Shown in pieces: positions 18,901 through 27,200 of a DNA stretch of 36,027 bases. A program made the position numbers and the translations under genes. Positions within the stretch are counted from its first letter, which is position 1. The number at the start of each line of letters is the position of its first letter. A model generated the notes under the pieces. It did no database searches. It was given only the letters and a program-made list of their open reading frames with translations, and was not told the origin of the DNA. This stretch comes from an uncultured Saprospiraceae bacterium. Lineage in GTDB: Bacteria; Bacteroidota; Bacteroidia; Chitinophagales; Saprospiraceae. The stretch is taken from NCBI GenBank assembly GCA_937929835.1, contig CALFUU010000066.1:1-36027 (forward strand), in the 5' to 3' direction.

Positions 18901-19329
18901 CTGGAAGGTAATCTCCCCTTGGCCGGGTTCTACCGTAAAGTAAAGCTTGGCATCTGAGGTTTCGGACTCTTCTATATCTGTGGCTACTATCGCCAAAGTG
19001 TCTCCACTGAGCACCTTGCACTCTATGCCTTTGCTATACAGCTCATAATTGGCATCTTCGAGATAATACTCTCTACCCCACATCAACTCTCCTTTGATGT
19101 CGCACTTCGTTACGTGAATGCCTATGGAATCTTCTCCTGCTGGCAGATTTCTCACAGAAAATCGACTAACGACATAGAAGCCTCCATCGGCTGTACTACT
19201 GCTACAATTATGCACTAGATCTCTCTGTGTCGTATCATAAATTCTCTGAAAGCCCTGAGCATAGAGATGCTGAGCACCTACAAAGAGTACCAGGCAGAGG
19301 ATAAGTCTGTTAAAAACTTGTTTGAACAT
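15910..19329 (-). CDS. Large T9SS type B surface protein (gliding-motility-associated C-terminal domain)
   Basis: With the start at 19329 the protein has 1139 residues: a signal peptide (MFKQVFNRLILCLVLFVGAQ, ending HLYAQ), an N-terminal half (to about 430) with beta-propeller-like repeats, and then a series of Ig/PKD-like beta domains with recurring YxWSTGDTTAxI or GTYxVxVTDxCG motifs. The last roughly 80 residues contain YNLEVYNRWGKLVFES, then a W-G pair, and end in a VTMVRR strand, the signature of type B T9SS C-terminal domains, which direct export and surface attachment. The open frame extends to 19479, but that part overlaps the SCP2 gene and lacks a signal peptide, so the ATG at 19329 is chosen. 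It starts 11 bases after the SCP2 gene. The ligand is unknown; an adhesin-like role is inferred. Confidence 0.9.
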   Translation of the reverse strand: MFKQVFNRLILCLVLFVGAQHLYAQGFQRIYDTTQRDLVHNCSSSTADGGFYVVSRFSVRNLPAGEDSIGIHVTKCDIKGELMWGREYYLEDANYELYSKGIECKVLSGDTLAIVATDIEESETSDAKLYFTVEPGQGEITFQTRLLDIDANTEDINPGLQAEILVDHNREVYYFGSHNSGDTIGIHMEKFGPMNESLISRTFIGLDADTLPETLSLLDAHTMRDTGFVLTARLGDDEEARGAMIQLDSLGDPVFATSYSVEDGMSRLDLIGVTSTPDTAFMQLGILSSLAAGTETSVLIKTDSIGRVLWSRAINIPNSRSQGQEIALTFNNEILVVGKYADFGVEQGDYAIFFDLEGNILRQTRYTDTNSIWDDSDNAGFQFDAVDLTNSQDGQLLITSQAQMPALNLAVTIIKADQEGMTLCQDTLTMATLTDFEVTRDTLMLIESVFMERDSVEFTETGFSGYDIPMTSLVDVVVCPNVALDTFFDATLSDVDTTLVSYLWSTGDTTAMIRVVRPAPVEDEQLTVVITVLDQVCYTICDTTNVMVFPEPQGVIESNYLCDTREWQLTVQNTSGEISAVQWIDDTGTPFSANLTIIVPDTPGVTYAARFFDACGREVIVSWTAPPLPVATIGVDNSNLCPVPGFLTLIAGMDPLIRGPLTFSWTANGGAISDMESIQIAEADLNGGPVQYEVTVTDDCGNVATTSIVVSPEDFELILSTLEINDVGLTNEDGCPLVLGAAFLDGISGSTIPVNGFLWSPGGETTATISVTEPGTYSVTATDFCDRELSADFVVTAADLVTPSPSVQVSDLGLDPCDYFIEATGIPGEQDGVTFPIVTAMWTGPNGFTSTDMRLLITVAGTYTYEVTDACGNTASAFVTIPAEALAVPQPIVEIDQGELNNGTCAIDLTAVGSNFSPEPSYTWNGNIAGQVLSVSEAGTYTVVLVDGCGQTATASIELLEADLENPNVPTVMIQSEDDPDVDCGMILTAITGDGDVVQSYEWSTGETTPTINVEMGGEFSVTVIANCDQSVTSEAVSVSVTDLEFPNIFFPESDNDAGINNTFGPESSCPDFTNYNLEVYNRWGKLVFESNNIDNRWSGTLNSRGASILEEDVYLWQCTYTDGSGDQSQKGSVTMVRR

Positions 19330-19340
19330 ATTGGTAGTAG

Positions 19341-19634
19341 TTATATCAATGATTGAAGTTTCATAGCTAAGCCCATATCGCCTTGGATAGAGACTTTTCC
19401 TGACATCACGGCCATCATCGGATTGAGTGCTCCACTTTTCATATCGAGTAGTGCTTGGACTGTTGTCTTTATAGTACAAGCAGCCTCTTTGTCTTCATTG
19501 CTTACTTGATTGGTATCCCCTGTGCCATCTATATAGATCACTTGGTCATCGAGGAGAAACTTGATCGTAGCACCGATAGGTTCCACATTACCAGCTTGTT
19601 TAGCTATTTGCTCTGTTATTGCAGTAAAATCCAT
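19341..19634 (-). CDS. SCP2 sterol-binding domain protein
   Basis: A 97-residue single-domain protein matching the SCP2 lipid-transfer fold: the strand IKFLLDDQVIYIDGTG, a segment ACTIKTTVQALLDMKSGALN, and the typical end MSGKVSIQGDMGLAMKLQSL. It is cytosolic (no signal). SCP2 proteins bind hydrophobic ligands such as fatty acyl chains; the ligand here is unknown. It has a good -7 promoter element just upstream (19655-19648) and is followed after 11 bases by the large T9SS protein gene, so the two are probably cotranscribed although no functional link is evident. It is divergent from serC. Confidence 0.9.
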   Translation of the reverse strand: MDFTAITEQIAKQAGNVEPIGATIKFLLDDQVIYIDGTGDTNQVSNEDKEAACTIKTTVQALLDMKSGALNPMMAVMSGKVSIQGDMGLAMKLQSLI

Positions 19635-19647
19635 TCTATCTTTTGAC

Positions 19648-19655
19648 CAAAAATA
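19648..19655 (-). promoter_or_regulatory. Candidate -7 promoter element of the SCP2 gene
   Basis: TATTTTTG on the minus strand exactly fits TAnnTTTG and lies 13 bases before the SCP2 start codon, so the leader would be very short. A second TTTG lies only 2 bases further upstream, too close to act as its -33 box. Confidence 0.45.
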
Positions 19656-19751
19656 GGCAAATATTGGTTTGATGAGAGGTCCACACTATATTATGTCAAT
19701 ATTTGATTTTAATGCAGGTCCAAGGGCGACATGTCGGACTAAAATAAACCG

Positions 19752-19759
19752 TAGTTTTG
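19752..19759 (+). promoter_or_regulatory. Candidate -7 promoter element of serC
   Basis: TAGTTTTG exactly fits TAnnTTTG. The serC ATG begins 24 bases further on, leaving a leader of roughly 15-18 bases. No clear -33 TTTG is seen. Confidence 0.45.
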
Positions 19760-19783
19760 GGCTAAAATCAAACGTCAAAAACG

Positions 19784-20842
19784 ATGAAAAAGCACAATTT
19801 CTACGCAGGTCCAGCTATCCTTCCTGAAAGTGTCAAAAAAGCCGCCTCAGAAGCCGCATATGATTACAAAGGCACAGGGCTATCCTTGATGGAAGTCTCT
19901 CATAGAGGTGATGATTTTGTAGAAATACTCGACAATACAGAAAAATATGTCAGAAAGCTCCTCAAAGTGAGTGATGACTATGCAGTGCTCTTCCTTACTG
20001 GGGGTGCCAGCAGCCAGTTTTATATGACTGCATTTAACCTTTATAATCCAGATGATAAAGTAGGCTACGTGGATACAGGCACCTGGTCTACAAAGGCCAT
20101 AAAGGAGGCCAGTGCCTTTGCGGACATCGAGACCCTTGCCAGCTCCAAGGACAAAAACTTCTCTTACATCCCTAGAGGCTATAAGATCCCTAAAGACCTT
20201 AAGTATCTCCACCTAACCAGTAACAATACCATCTACGGAACGCAAACCAAGGAATGGGCCAAAACCTCTGCGCCTATTATCTGCGATATGAGTTCTGATA
20301 TCTTCAGTAGAGAGTTACCGCTAAAAAAGTTTGGTCTTATCTATGCTGGTGCTCAGAAGAACGTCGGACTTGCTGGTGTGACACTGGTCATCGTCAAAAA
20401 AGAATTGCTCGGCAAGACTGAATGGCACATCCCGACTATGCTGGACTACAGAACCCACATCGCCAAGAATTCTTCTTTCAATACCCCACCTGTCTTCTCC
20501 ATCTATGTGACGATGCTCAATCTAGAGTGGGTCCTCGAGCAAGGAGGCGTCAAGGCTATGGAAAAGAGAAATACTGCTAAGGCGAAGTTACTCTATGACG
20601 AAATAGACAACAATCCACTCTTTGTAGGGACCGTAGCCAAAGAAGATAGATCACCTATGAATGTTACCTTCTTACTCAAGGACAACACAAAAGATGCTGC
20701 CTTTATCAAGAAATGCACTGAAGCAGGTATCGTCGGTATCAAAGGGCACCGATCAGTGGGTGGCTTTAGAGCATCTATGTACAATGCAATGGACATCAGC
20801 AGCACACAAGTACTCGTCGATGTGATGAAGGCCTTCAAATAA
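19784..20842 (+). CDS. serC: Phosphoserine aminotransferase
   Basis: SerC transfers the amino group from glutamate to 3-phosphohydroxypyruvate, the second step of serine synthesis; it is a cytosolic PLP enzyme. The 352-residue product has normal length and the expected motifs: NFYAGPAILPESV at the start, SLMEVSHRGDDF (34-45), the phosphate-binding FLTGGASSQFYM (70-81), DMSSDIFSR (168-176), the PLP lysine in YAGAQKNVG (Lys192), and KGHRSVGGFRASMYNA near the end. It heads a plus-strand run with the YgjP-like gene 10 bases downstream. serA is not in the window. Confidence 0.97.
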   Translation: MKKHNFYAGPAILPESVKKAASEAAYDYKGTGLSLMEVSHRGDDFVEILDNTEKYVRKLLKVSDDYAVLFLTGGASSQFYMTAFNLYNPDDKVGYVDTGTWSTKAIKEASAFADIETLASSKDKNFSYIPRGYKIPKDLKYLHLTSNNTIYGTQTKEWAKTSAPIICDMSSDIFSRELPLKKFGLIYAGAQKNVGLAGVTLVIVKKELLGKTEWHIPTMLDYRTHIAKNSSFNTPPVFSIYVTMLNLEWVLEQGGVKAMEKRNTAKAKLLYDEIDNNPLFVGTVAKEDRSPMNVTFLLKDNTKDAAFIKKCTEAGIVGIKGHRSVGGFRASMYNAMDISSTQVLVDVMKAFK

Positions 20843-20852
20843 GAGCCGAGCC

Positions 20853-21581
20853 ATGACCACCAGTCTGATACACCAAGGGGTCACCATACCGATCAAGGTC
20901 AGGAAGGAGTATCGGCGCAATATCAGGTACTCTATTACTGGAAAGAGCATCAATGTGCTCATCCCAAAAGGCATCGTCAACCACAGTGTCGATAAGATAT
21001 TGGATGAGGTGAAGGACTGGGCGAGAGTCGAGTTTGAGAAGAAGCCAGAATTGCTGAATAGATTTAGAGTCATAGTCTATCAGAATGGGGAGTTTATACG
21101 CGTCTTCGGAAAAGACTTTAAGTTGCTCATCTTTCCCGAAAGCAGAAAAGGGCTAAGCGGTAAGGTTATAGACCAACAATATATCGAGTTGCGTGTGCCA
21201 GCGGGAGCAGACGAGCACCTTCTACACAAAGCTATCGGGCAGCTACTGTCGCGTGTACTTTCAGACTACTTCCATAAAGACATTGTGGCGCGGGTCCAAT
21301 ATTATAATCAGTCCTACTTCCAAGAAAAAATAGAGTCCATCAGACTCAAGAACAATCAATCCAACTGGGGCAGCTGCTCGAGCAAGAAGAATATCAACCT
21401 CTCAAGTCGACTCCTCTTTGCGCCGACAGATGTTCTAGACTATGTTATCGTCCACGAGCTAGCCCACCTCAAGGAAATGAATCATTCTGCACGCTTCTGG
21501 AAGATCGTCAGAGATGTGATGCCGGACTATGAAGACAAAGAGCTATGGCTCAAGAAGTATGGCCATACGCTGAAGTTTTAA
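20853..21581 (+). CDS. YgjP-like (DUF45) zinc metallopeptidase
   Basis: The 242-residue product matches the YgjP/DUF45 family: the signature SIRLKNNQSNWGSCSSKKN (about 162-180) and the zinc site VIVHELAHLKEMNHSARFW, with HELAH at 201-205 giving two His ligands and the catalytic Glu, and His211 the third. No signal peptide or membrane helix is seen, so it is cytosolic. Substrates of the family are not known. The gene starts 10 bases after serC and is followed by the ATPase gene after 72 bases, so it is probably translated from the serC transcript. Confidence 0.9.
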   Translation: MTTSLIHQGVTIPIKVRKEYRRNIRYSITGKSINVLIPKGIVNHSVDKILDEVKDWARVEFEKKPELLNRFRVIVYQNGEFIRVFGKDFKLLIFPESRKGLSGKVIDQQYIELRVPAGADEHLLHKAIGQLLSRVLSDYFHKDIVARVQYYNQSYFQEKIESIRLKNNQSNWGSCSSKKNINLSSRLLFAPTDVLDYVIVHELAHLKEMNHSARFWKIVRDVMPDYEDKELWLKKYGHTLKF

Positions 21582-21653
21582 CTCACGGTGACAAACTTTT
21601 TTCCTCCAATCTCTTATGTGTATCTTTAGTCTAGTGATATAGACCCAGAGGCG

Positions 21654-22445
21654 ATGCCATTTATCAAGTCAGTACATATAGAATGCTCTCAGAGTCAGCC
21701 CTTTCCATTTGACGTGCCGGCCATCAAGTATGCACGGCATCTAGATTTTGACTCGCCGATTACCTTTATCATCGGAGATAATGGCAGTGGCAAATCCACC
21801 TTGCTAGAGACCCTGGCCTACAGACTACAGTTGCCGCACTTAGATGGCTCTACTTATGAGAGAGGCGTATTCTGGTCGGCAAAAAAACTGGTGAATGATC
21901 TACAAATAGAATTCAATATAGAAAGACCCATCGGTTTCTTTTTTAGAGCAGAGGACTTTGGCAATCAAGTCAACAAGATAGATAGAGCCGACACCAGTTT
22001 ATCCCACAGATTTAAAAAACTAGAAGGGAAGGTGTCGGAAAGTGTGCTGGCAGCTATGCGCTACAATGCAGATGTGCAGAGGCAACACGTCAGAAAAAAC
22101 ATCGGTCACGAAATAGATATCCAATCCCACGGCGAGGCCTATCTAGCCATCCTACAACGCAAACTGCAACAGTCTGGGATATTTGTTCTTGATGAGCCGG
22201 AGTCCGCCTTATCGCCAGCAAGACAGTTGTCGCTGATCCATCAGATTATGGCCCATCTAAAAGACAACCACTCACAATTTATCATCGCGACACATTCTCC
22301 TATGCTGATGGCCATACCGGGGGCGACCATTTATGAAGTAACCGATACATCTATGCAAAAGACGGCCCTAGAGGATACCGAACATTTTCAGATTACCAGA
22401 GATTTTCTGAATAATCCAGAAGCTTTCCTAAGACATCTCGGCTGA
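21654..22445 (+). CDS. AAA/ABC-type ATPase
   Basis: A compact 263-residue stand-alone ATPase domain. Walker A is GDNGSGKST (41-49), an ABC-signature-like QSHGEAYL lies at 157-164, Walker B is IFVLDEPESALSP (176-188), and the H-loop is IATHSPML (His214). The order and short helical insert resemble the small AAA_21/AAA_15-type or YbbA-like ATPases rather than transporter subunits; there is no membrane partner nearby. The role is unknown; relatives are often involved in DNA or nucleoprotein maintenance. It is the third gene in the serC run and no clear intrinsic terminator follows. Confidence 0.85.
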   Translation: MPFIKSVHIECSQSQPFPFDVPAIKYARHLDFDSPITFIIGDNGSGKSTLLETLAYRLQLPHLDGSTYERGVFWSAKKLVNDLQIEFNIERPIGFFFRAEDFGNQVNKIDRADTSLSHRFKKLEGKVSESVLAAMRYNADVQRQHVRKNIGHEIDIQSHGEAYLAILQRKLQQSGIFVLDEPESALSPARQLSLIHQIMAHLKDNHSQFIIATHSPMLMAIPGATIYEVTDTSMQKTALEDTEHFQITRDFLNNPEAFLRHLG

Positions 22446-22650
22446 TCATCGAAGCCATCAGTAGACTCATTGAGGAGAATATGATGTGGCCCCGTCACAC
22501 AGCCCCAGAAATAACTGCTAGGGGTTTCCCCCTATAGCATGTCGCAAACATTGCAATTACCTTTAAATTATAGAATCACGGTACAACTTCTATTGTGATT
22601 ATAGTGTTACACCATTACTCATTATTATTTCGCAATTAATCCTACTCCCC

Positions 22651-22749
22651 ATGATTATATTATCTATCGTCCTTATTGTGCTCATCGTACACAGCAACAA
22701 GTTCTTACAAGAATCAAAGCCTAGCCGCAGTGCTAAGAAATCCTTTTGA
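22651..22749 (+). CDS. Possible small membrane protein, 32 residues
   Basis: ATG at 22651, TGA at 22747-22749. The product starts with MIILSIVLIVLIVHSNKF, a single hydrophobic helix, and ends with a basic tail (KPSRSAKKSF). This matches the look of small single-span membrane proteins, but the frame is short, no ribosome binding site is obvious and chance cannot be excluded. Confidence 0.3.
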   Translation: MIILSIVLIVLIVHSNKFLQESKPSRSAKKSF

Positions 22750-22826
22750 GATCCTTTTGAGCGCAACCCCTCCCTTATAGGGGAGCCTGACGCTTCGGAA
22801 AGTCATTAAAATATTATGCTCCATAA

Positions 22827-22849
22827 AGATTAGTTTTAGTCCCTAATCT
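22827..22849 (+). promoter_or_regulatory. Inverted repeat just before the sialidase-like gene
   Basis: AGATTAG (22827-22833) and CTAATCT (22843-22849) are perfectly complementary with a 9-base loop. It ends 6 bases before the ATG at 22856 and overlaps TAGTTTTA (22831-22838), a one-mismatch -7 box. It may be an operator or a hairpin that affects ribosome access. Confidence 0.3.
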
Positions 22850-22855
22850 AATCTT

Positions 22856-24193
22856 ATGAGAAGCCTCGCTACCCTGCTCTTTCTACTTGTCCTGATAGCC
22901 TGTAGTCCCAAACTCACCCTACCTGAGCCAGCACAAGAAATCGTCACAGAGAAGACTATTCCTGTACCTAACATCCTGCCGATTCTCATAGAAAAGGGCA
23001 ATTCCTTTATAGGCCCTTGTGAGCCATCCATCTGTATCAACCCCATCGATGACAACCACATCGTGGCTGGCGCCATACTGGACAAAGTATATGTCTCTAA
23101 GGACGGGGGCAGAAACTGGACAGCCCAGTCTATGGAGTCTAGCCTGGGTGTCTATGGTGACCCTGTCATAAGAGCCAACTATAAGGGAGATTTCTTCTAT
23201 GCCCATCTCTCAGATCCCGATGATGCCCCTTATGCTAGCGAAGCCTTCCTCGATAGGATCGTCATTCAGAAATCGAGTGATGGTGGCTATACCTGGACCG
23301 ACGGCGCTTACACACCCCCTCGCTCACCAAAGGACCAAGACAAGCAATGGATGACCGTCGACCCCAAGACCAACAAACTCTATCTCACCTGGACAGAATT
23401 TGATCTCTATTCCAGCAAAGACACCATCCACAAGTCGAGGATCTTATTCTCTAGTTCTGATGATGACGGCGACACTTGGTCAGAACCGACCACCTTGAGT
23501 CAACTCGAGGGCAACTGCCTAGATGACGACCAGACGACTGAAGGTGCTGTCCCCGACGTGGGACCTAACGGCCAAGTATATGTCGCCTGGGCCTATGATG
23601 AAAATATCTACTTTGATAAATCCTATGATGAAGGCAAAACGTGGCTTGCAGAAGATATCCGCGCTACCCAACAGGTCGGTGGCTGGGTCATAGACATCCC
23701 TGGTCTCAATCGTTGTAATGGAATGCCCATCACTAGAGCAGATAGATCAAAAGGGCCCCATCGTGGGACCATCTACATCAACTATGGTGAGCAAATAGAC
23801 AAAGACAATACAGAAATAATGCTTGTAAAATCTACTGACGAGGGCAATACCTGGTCAACACCGATAAAGGTCAATAATGACAAGTCCAACAAGCACCAAT
23901 TTCTCAGCTGGATGGAAATAGATCAGTCCACAGGTTATATCTATATCGTCTTCTATGACAGAAGAAACTATACTGATAATGAGACGGATGTGTATCTCGC
24001 TGTGTCGCGGGATGGCGGCACTTCGTTTGATAACATCAAGCTCAATGATGTCGGATTTACGCCGAATACGTTTGCCTTCTTTGGTGACTACAATGACATC
24101 AGTGCAAGCAACGGAAGAGTGCGCCCGATATGGACACAGCAAAATGGATCTGTGCTCAGTGTATGGACGGCTATAATAGATTTTGTAGAGTAG
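22856..24193 (+). CDS. Sialidase-like BNR-repeat lipoprotein
   Basis: A 445-residue lipoprotein (signal ending LIAC, Cys16). The mature protein is a beta-propeller with Asp-box (BNR) motifs: SKDGGRNWT (81-89), SSDGGYTWT (140-148), and later SSDDDGDTWS, SYDEGKTW, STDEGNTWS and SRDGGTSFD. The fold is shared with sialidases, but I do not see a convincing set of the sialidase catalytic arginine triad and the FRIP motif, so catalytic activity on sialic acid is uncertain. It is probably surface- or periplasm-facing and may bind or cleave glycans. It converges with the large T9SS BNR protein; the stop codons are 15 bases apart. Confidence 0.8.
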   Translation: MRSLATLLFLLVLIACSPKLTLPEPAQEIVTEKTIPVPNILPILIEKGNSFIGPCEPSICINPIDDNHIVAGAILDKVYVSKDGGRNWTAQSMESSLGVYGDPVIRANYKGDFFYAHLSDPDDAPYASEAFLDRIVIQKSSDGGYTWTDGAYTPPRSPKDQDKQWMTVDPKTNKLYLTWTEFDLYSSKDTIHKSRILFSSSDDDGDTWSEPTTLSQLEGNCLDDDQTTEGAVPDVGPNGQVYVAWAYDENIYFDKSYDEGKTWLAEDIRATQQVGGWVIDIPGLNRCNGMPITRADRSKGPHRGTIYINYGEQIDKDNTEIMLVKSTDEGNTWSTPIKVNNDKSNKHQFLSWMEIDQSTGYIYIVFYDRRNYTDNETDVYLAVSRDGGTSFDNIKLNDVGFTPNTFAFFGDYNDISASNGRVRPIWTQQNGSVLSVWTAIIDFVE

Positions 24194-24209
24194 GCTTTTA
24201 TTTTAGCCT
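24192..24209. terminator. Weak bidirectional terminator candidate between convergent genes
   Basis: AGGCT (24192-24196) and AGCCT (24205-24209) pair around an AT-rich 8-base loop and overlap both stop codons. The stem is short and there is no long T-tract, so it is only a candidate. Confidence 0.3.
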
Positions 24210-27200
24210 TAATGTTCTACAACTATTCTCTCCACAATTTTCTGATTAGTCGTGCGGTCTTGTATCTCTAGCAGATAGGTACCCATCGGTAAGGTCGACA
24301 CATTGATTTCTCTTGTATCCTTATAAGTACCCATCAATCTTCCACTTATATCGTAGAGCTTCATCGTCATCTGCAACTGACCATCGACGTCGATGTAGAT
24401 AATTTTTGAAGCAGGATTAGGGTAGATATTTATTTCAACATTGGCCAACTCATGTATAGAGGTGATCAAGTCGATGCCGTCACAATTTTCATCTATACCA
24501 TTATTAGCAATTTCCTCGGCAGCTGGATTGATATCAGCATTGTTGTCGTCACAATCTACTCCACTTAAGAATCCATCTTGATCCAGATCATCATCTAGTG
24601 TCGCAGGATCACAGTCATCATCTACGCCATTATAAATCTCCTCTTCTTGATCAGGGTTAACTTCTGGATTACTGTCATCGCAATCCACATCACTCAAAAA
24701 ACCATCTTGATCTAAGTCGACCAAGAGCGTACTAGGGTCTCGCAAGTGAATGGTATAATCCTCTACCTCACCTGCATAGACACCACAAGGGTCTGCTGTA
24801 GGGTTATTAGAAAATATATTTCTTACCCGCATCGTCGTCGCCCCATATGCATCCAGTGCTGGCACAGTGAAAGTTCCAGTACTCGTATCATCTACAAACG
24901 CCGACATCGCTATCAACTCATCAGTCTCAAAGGAGCCAGAGCGATCATAATCAATCCATACATAAGACGTGTCTAGATCAAATGAAAAAGCTAAACTCAT
25001 CGACACGGTATAGGTGCGCCCTTCATATAATTCTGTTGAGAGTTCTCTAAAATCCGAAAACTCAGTTTTCCCAGAGACATTATCCAAGTCATTAATCTGT
25101 ACCTGAGTGATAAAATCACTGCCAGTACCAGGGCTACCAGCAGCTCCACAATATACCAGATTGGCCTCTCCTCCTCCGCAAAGACAATTGCTCATATACA
25201 ATTCATTAGAAGACAGAGGGTCTCCATCATCACAGGAAGTACCTATAAGATTGTCATCTAAAAGGGGGCAGACATCGAAAATATCGCAGATACCATCATT
25301 GTCTTGATCTAAACTGTTGGCGTCACAAGCTTGTATAGCAATATCTGCTTCAAAGACACCTCTTCCGTAAGTACCTATTCTAATTTTCTGACTGCTGTAT
25401 TGGATCTCTATATCGTTGACTCTTGTATGGGGTAGTTGCCCGTAGAGTATCCACTGAGGAGAGCTATCATCTCGGTAATAAACGCCAGCGTCACTACCTA
25501 TAAAAACAGCGTTTTCTATGTCTTTGTAATACTCTACTGCACCAAATCTGACATTGGGTAGAGCACCGCTTATATTGGACCAAGTGACGCCTGCATCAGC
25601 AGAAGTATATACCTTAGAACCACTTACGTAATCGCCAACAGTCATTATAATCTTATCCATATCGGTAGGATCAACTTCAAAATCTGTCACGCTACCGCTC
25701 GGAAGTGCACGAGATACCCAGTTGTCAGAATCGGTGTCCTTGACAAATAATCTGTTGTTCTGGACGGCATAGATGCGTTCTACATTGGATTCCGCTATGG
25801 CTATATGATTGAGATTAGATCCACCCGCCAACTCTCCACTGATACGCGTCCACGTATTCCCTTGATCCCAACTTTCGTACACATGTCCAAAACCGACAAC
25901 GAGTCTGTTCGGATTACTAGGATCCAATTGATATGGCGTAATCCAAGCACCTTCTCCATCTTCTCCTGGAGGCGCTATACCCCTATTATTCAAACCATCA
26001 AATCGTCTCATCCCTCCAAACTGATATTCCCAATAAATGGTACGCTCATCTGTAGGATCGATCTCTGTAATCATCCCATCTCCTGTACCTGCTAAGTCAT
26101 CCCATACGCCAGCACTATTTCTATACATAGAACCATTGTCTTGAGAACCACCCGATACCACTTGGTCATTGGACTGTGACACACCGATATCATAGAATTG
26201 TGTGATAATCAATCCATCACTGAGAGGAATAAACTCTCCCGTCTCGACATTATAGGCATCTAGCCCTCCATCATGGCAATAATAAATTCTATCATTTTGC
26301 AGCGGATTGACATACGTATTTCGCATATCAACATGCACTACCGGCAACCCATCTCGACCTAACCAATCAAAGATTTTATTGAAGTTGGCACCACCCTCAG
26401 TCGAGCGATACAGTTCAAAATAACCGGCTATATAATCTTCGGGATCTTGCGGATTGATAGACGCCATCTGCGCAGTGAAGGTTTCTGGTAGCGTATGCGA
26501 TTCAGGAAATGAATCTCCAGCATCCCTACTGACGTACATAGTAGAAGCGTGGGTCACGACAACCTTATCGGGTTCCTGCGCGGTCAAGGCCACTCTAACT
26601 GTCCGTTGTCCAAAATCTTCAATAAGGGTAAAGGATTCTGCACCGTCAGTACTCTTGAGAAATTGTCCATCATCAGTCGACAGATAGACAACATTGGGGT
26701 CTCTTGGTTTGTAATGTGCTTGCACACAAGTCTGAGCATTGATACGTGTAATCGTCTCAAAGCCATCAGTTGTCTTATACAATCCTCTATGGGTTGCAGC
26801 CAGCATAGTTGCACTATCTGTAGGGTCGGCTACCAACCAGTAAATCCGTGTATTCTGCGCAGTCGAAAAGACCAAGCTTGTCGGCTGCCAAGTCAATCCA
26901 GCATCAGTTGATTTGTAGACGCCTATACTTGGCAGACCATTCCACAGATGACTGCCTAAGGAAATGTACAAGACGTCAGGATTCTCTTGATCGACGACTA
27001 TCGAGGAAACGGCCAGATAAGGGAGTTCATCTCCTAGTGGCGTATAGGTCTGTCCACCATCTTCTGTCTTCCATATGCCACCTATCGAAGCACCTACATA
27101 GAATATATTGCTATCAGTAGGGTGGAAAGCCATAGAAGACGTTCTGCCCATAGAAATCTGTAATGTGATGAACTCTGTATTGGATATATTGGACCACTCT

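Larger units (their letters stand above)
22446..22855. other. Intergenic region, 410 bases
   Basis: It contains a small GC-rich hairpin TAGGGG/CCCCTA (22519-22524 and 22529-22534) without a T-tract, a possible 32-codon gene (22651-22749), a tandem duplication of ATCCTTTTGAG (about 22740-22761), a CTCCC/GGGAG-type hairpin near 22770-22785, and an inverted repeat just before the next start codon (22827-22849). I see no RNA gene. Confidence 0.5.

Noticed and set aside
19330-19479. N-terminal extension of the T9SS type B protein to 19479
   Set aside because: It overlaps the SCP2 gene and would bury a clear signal peptide that begins at 19329.
21654-22445. Defence-system ATPase
   Set aside because: The ATPase stands alone without nuclease, reverse transcriptase or other effector partners and is grouped with serC and a housekeeping-like metallopeptidase.
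22480-22620. tRNA or other known RNA gene in the gap after the ATPase
   Set aside because: No cloverleaf, T-loop or CCA-proximal pairing could be found; only a short GC-rich hairpin is present.
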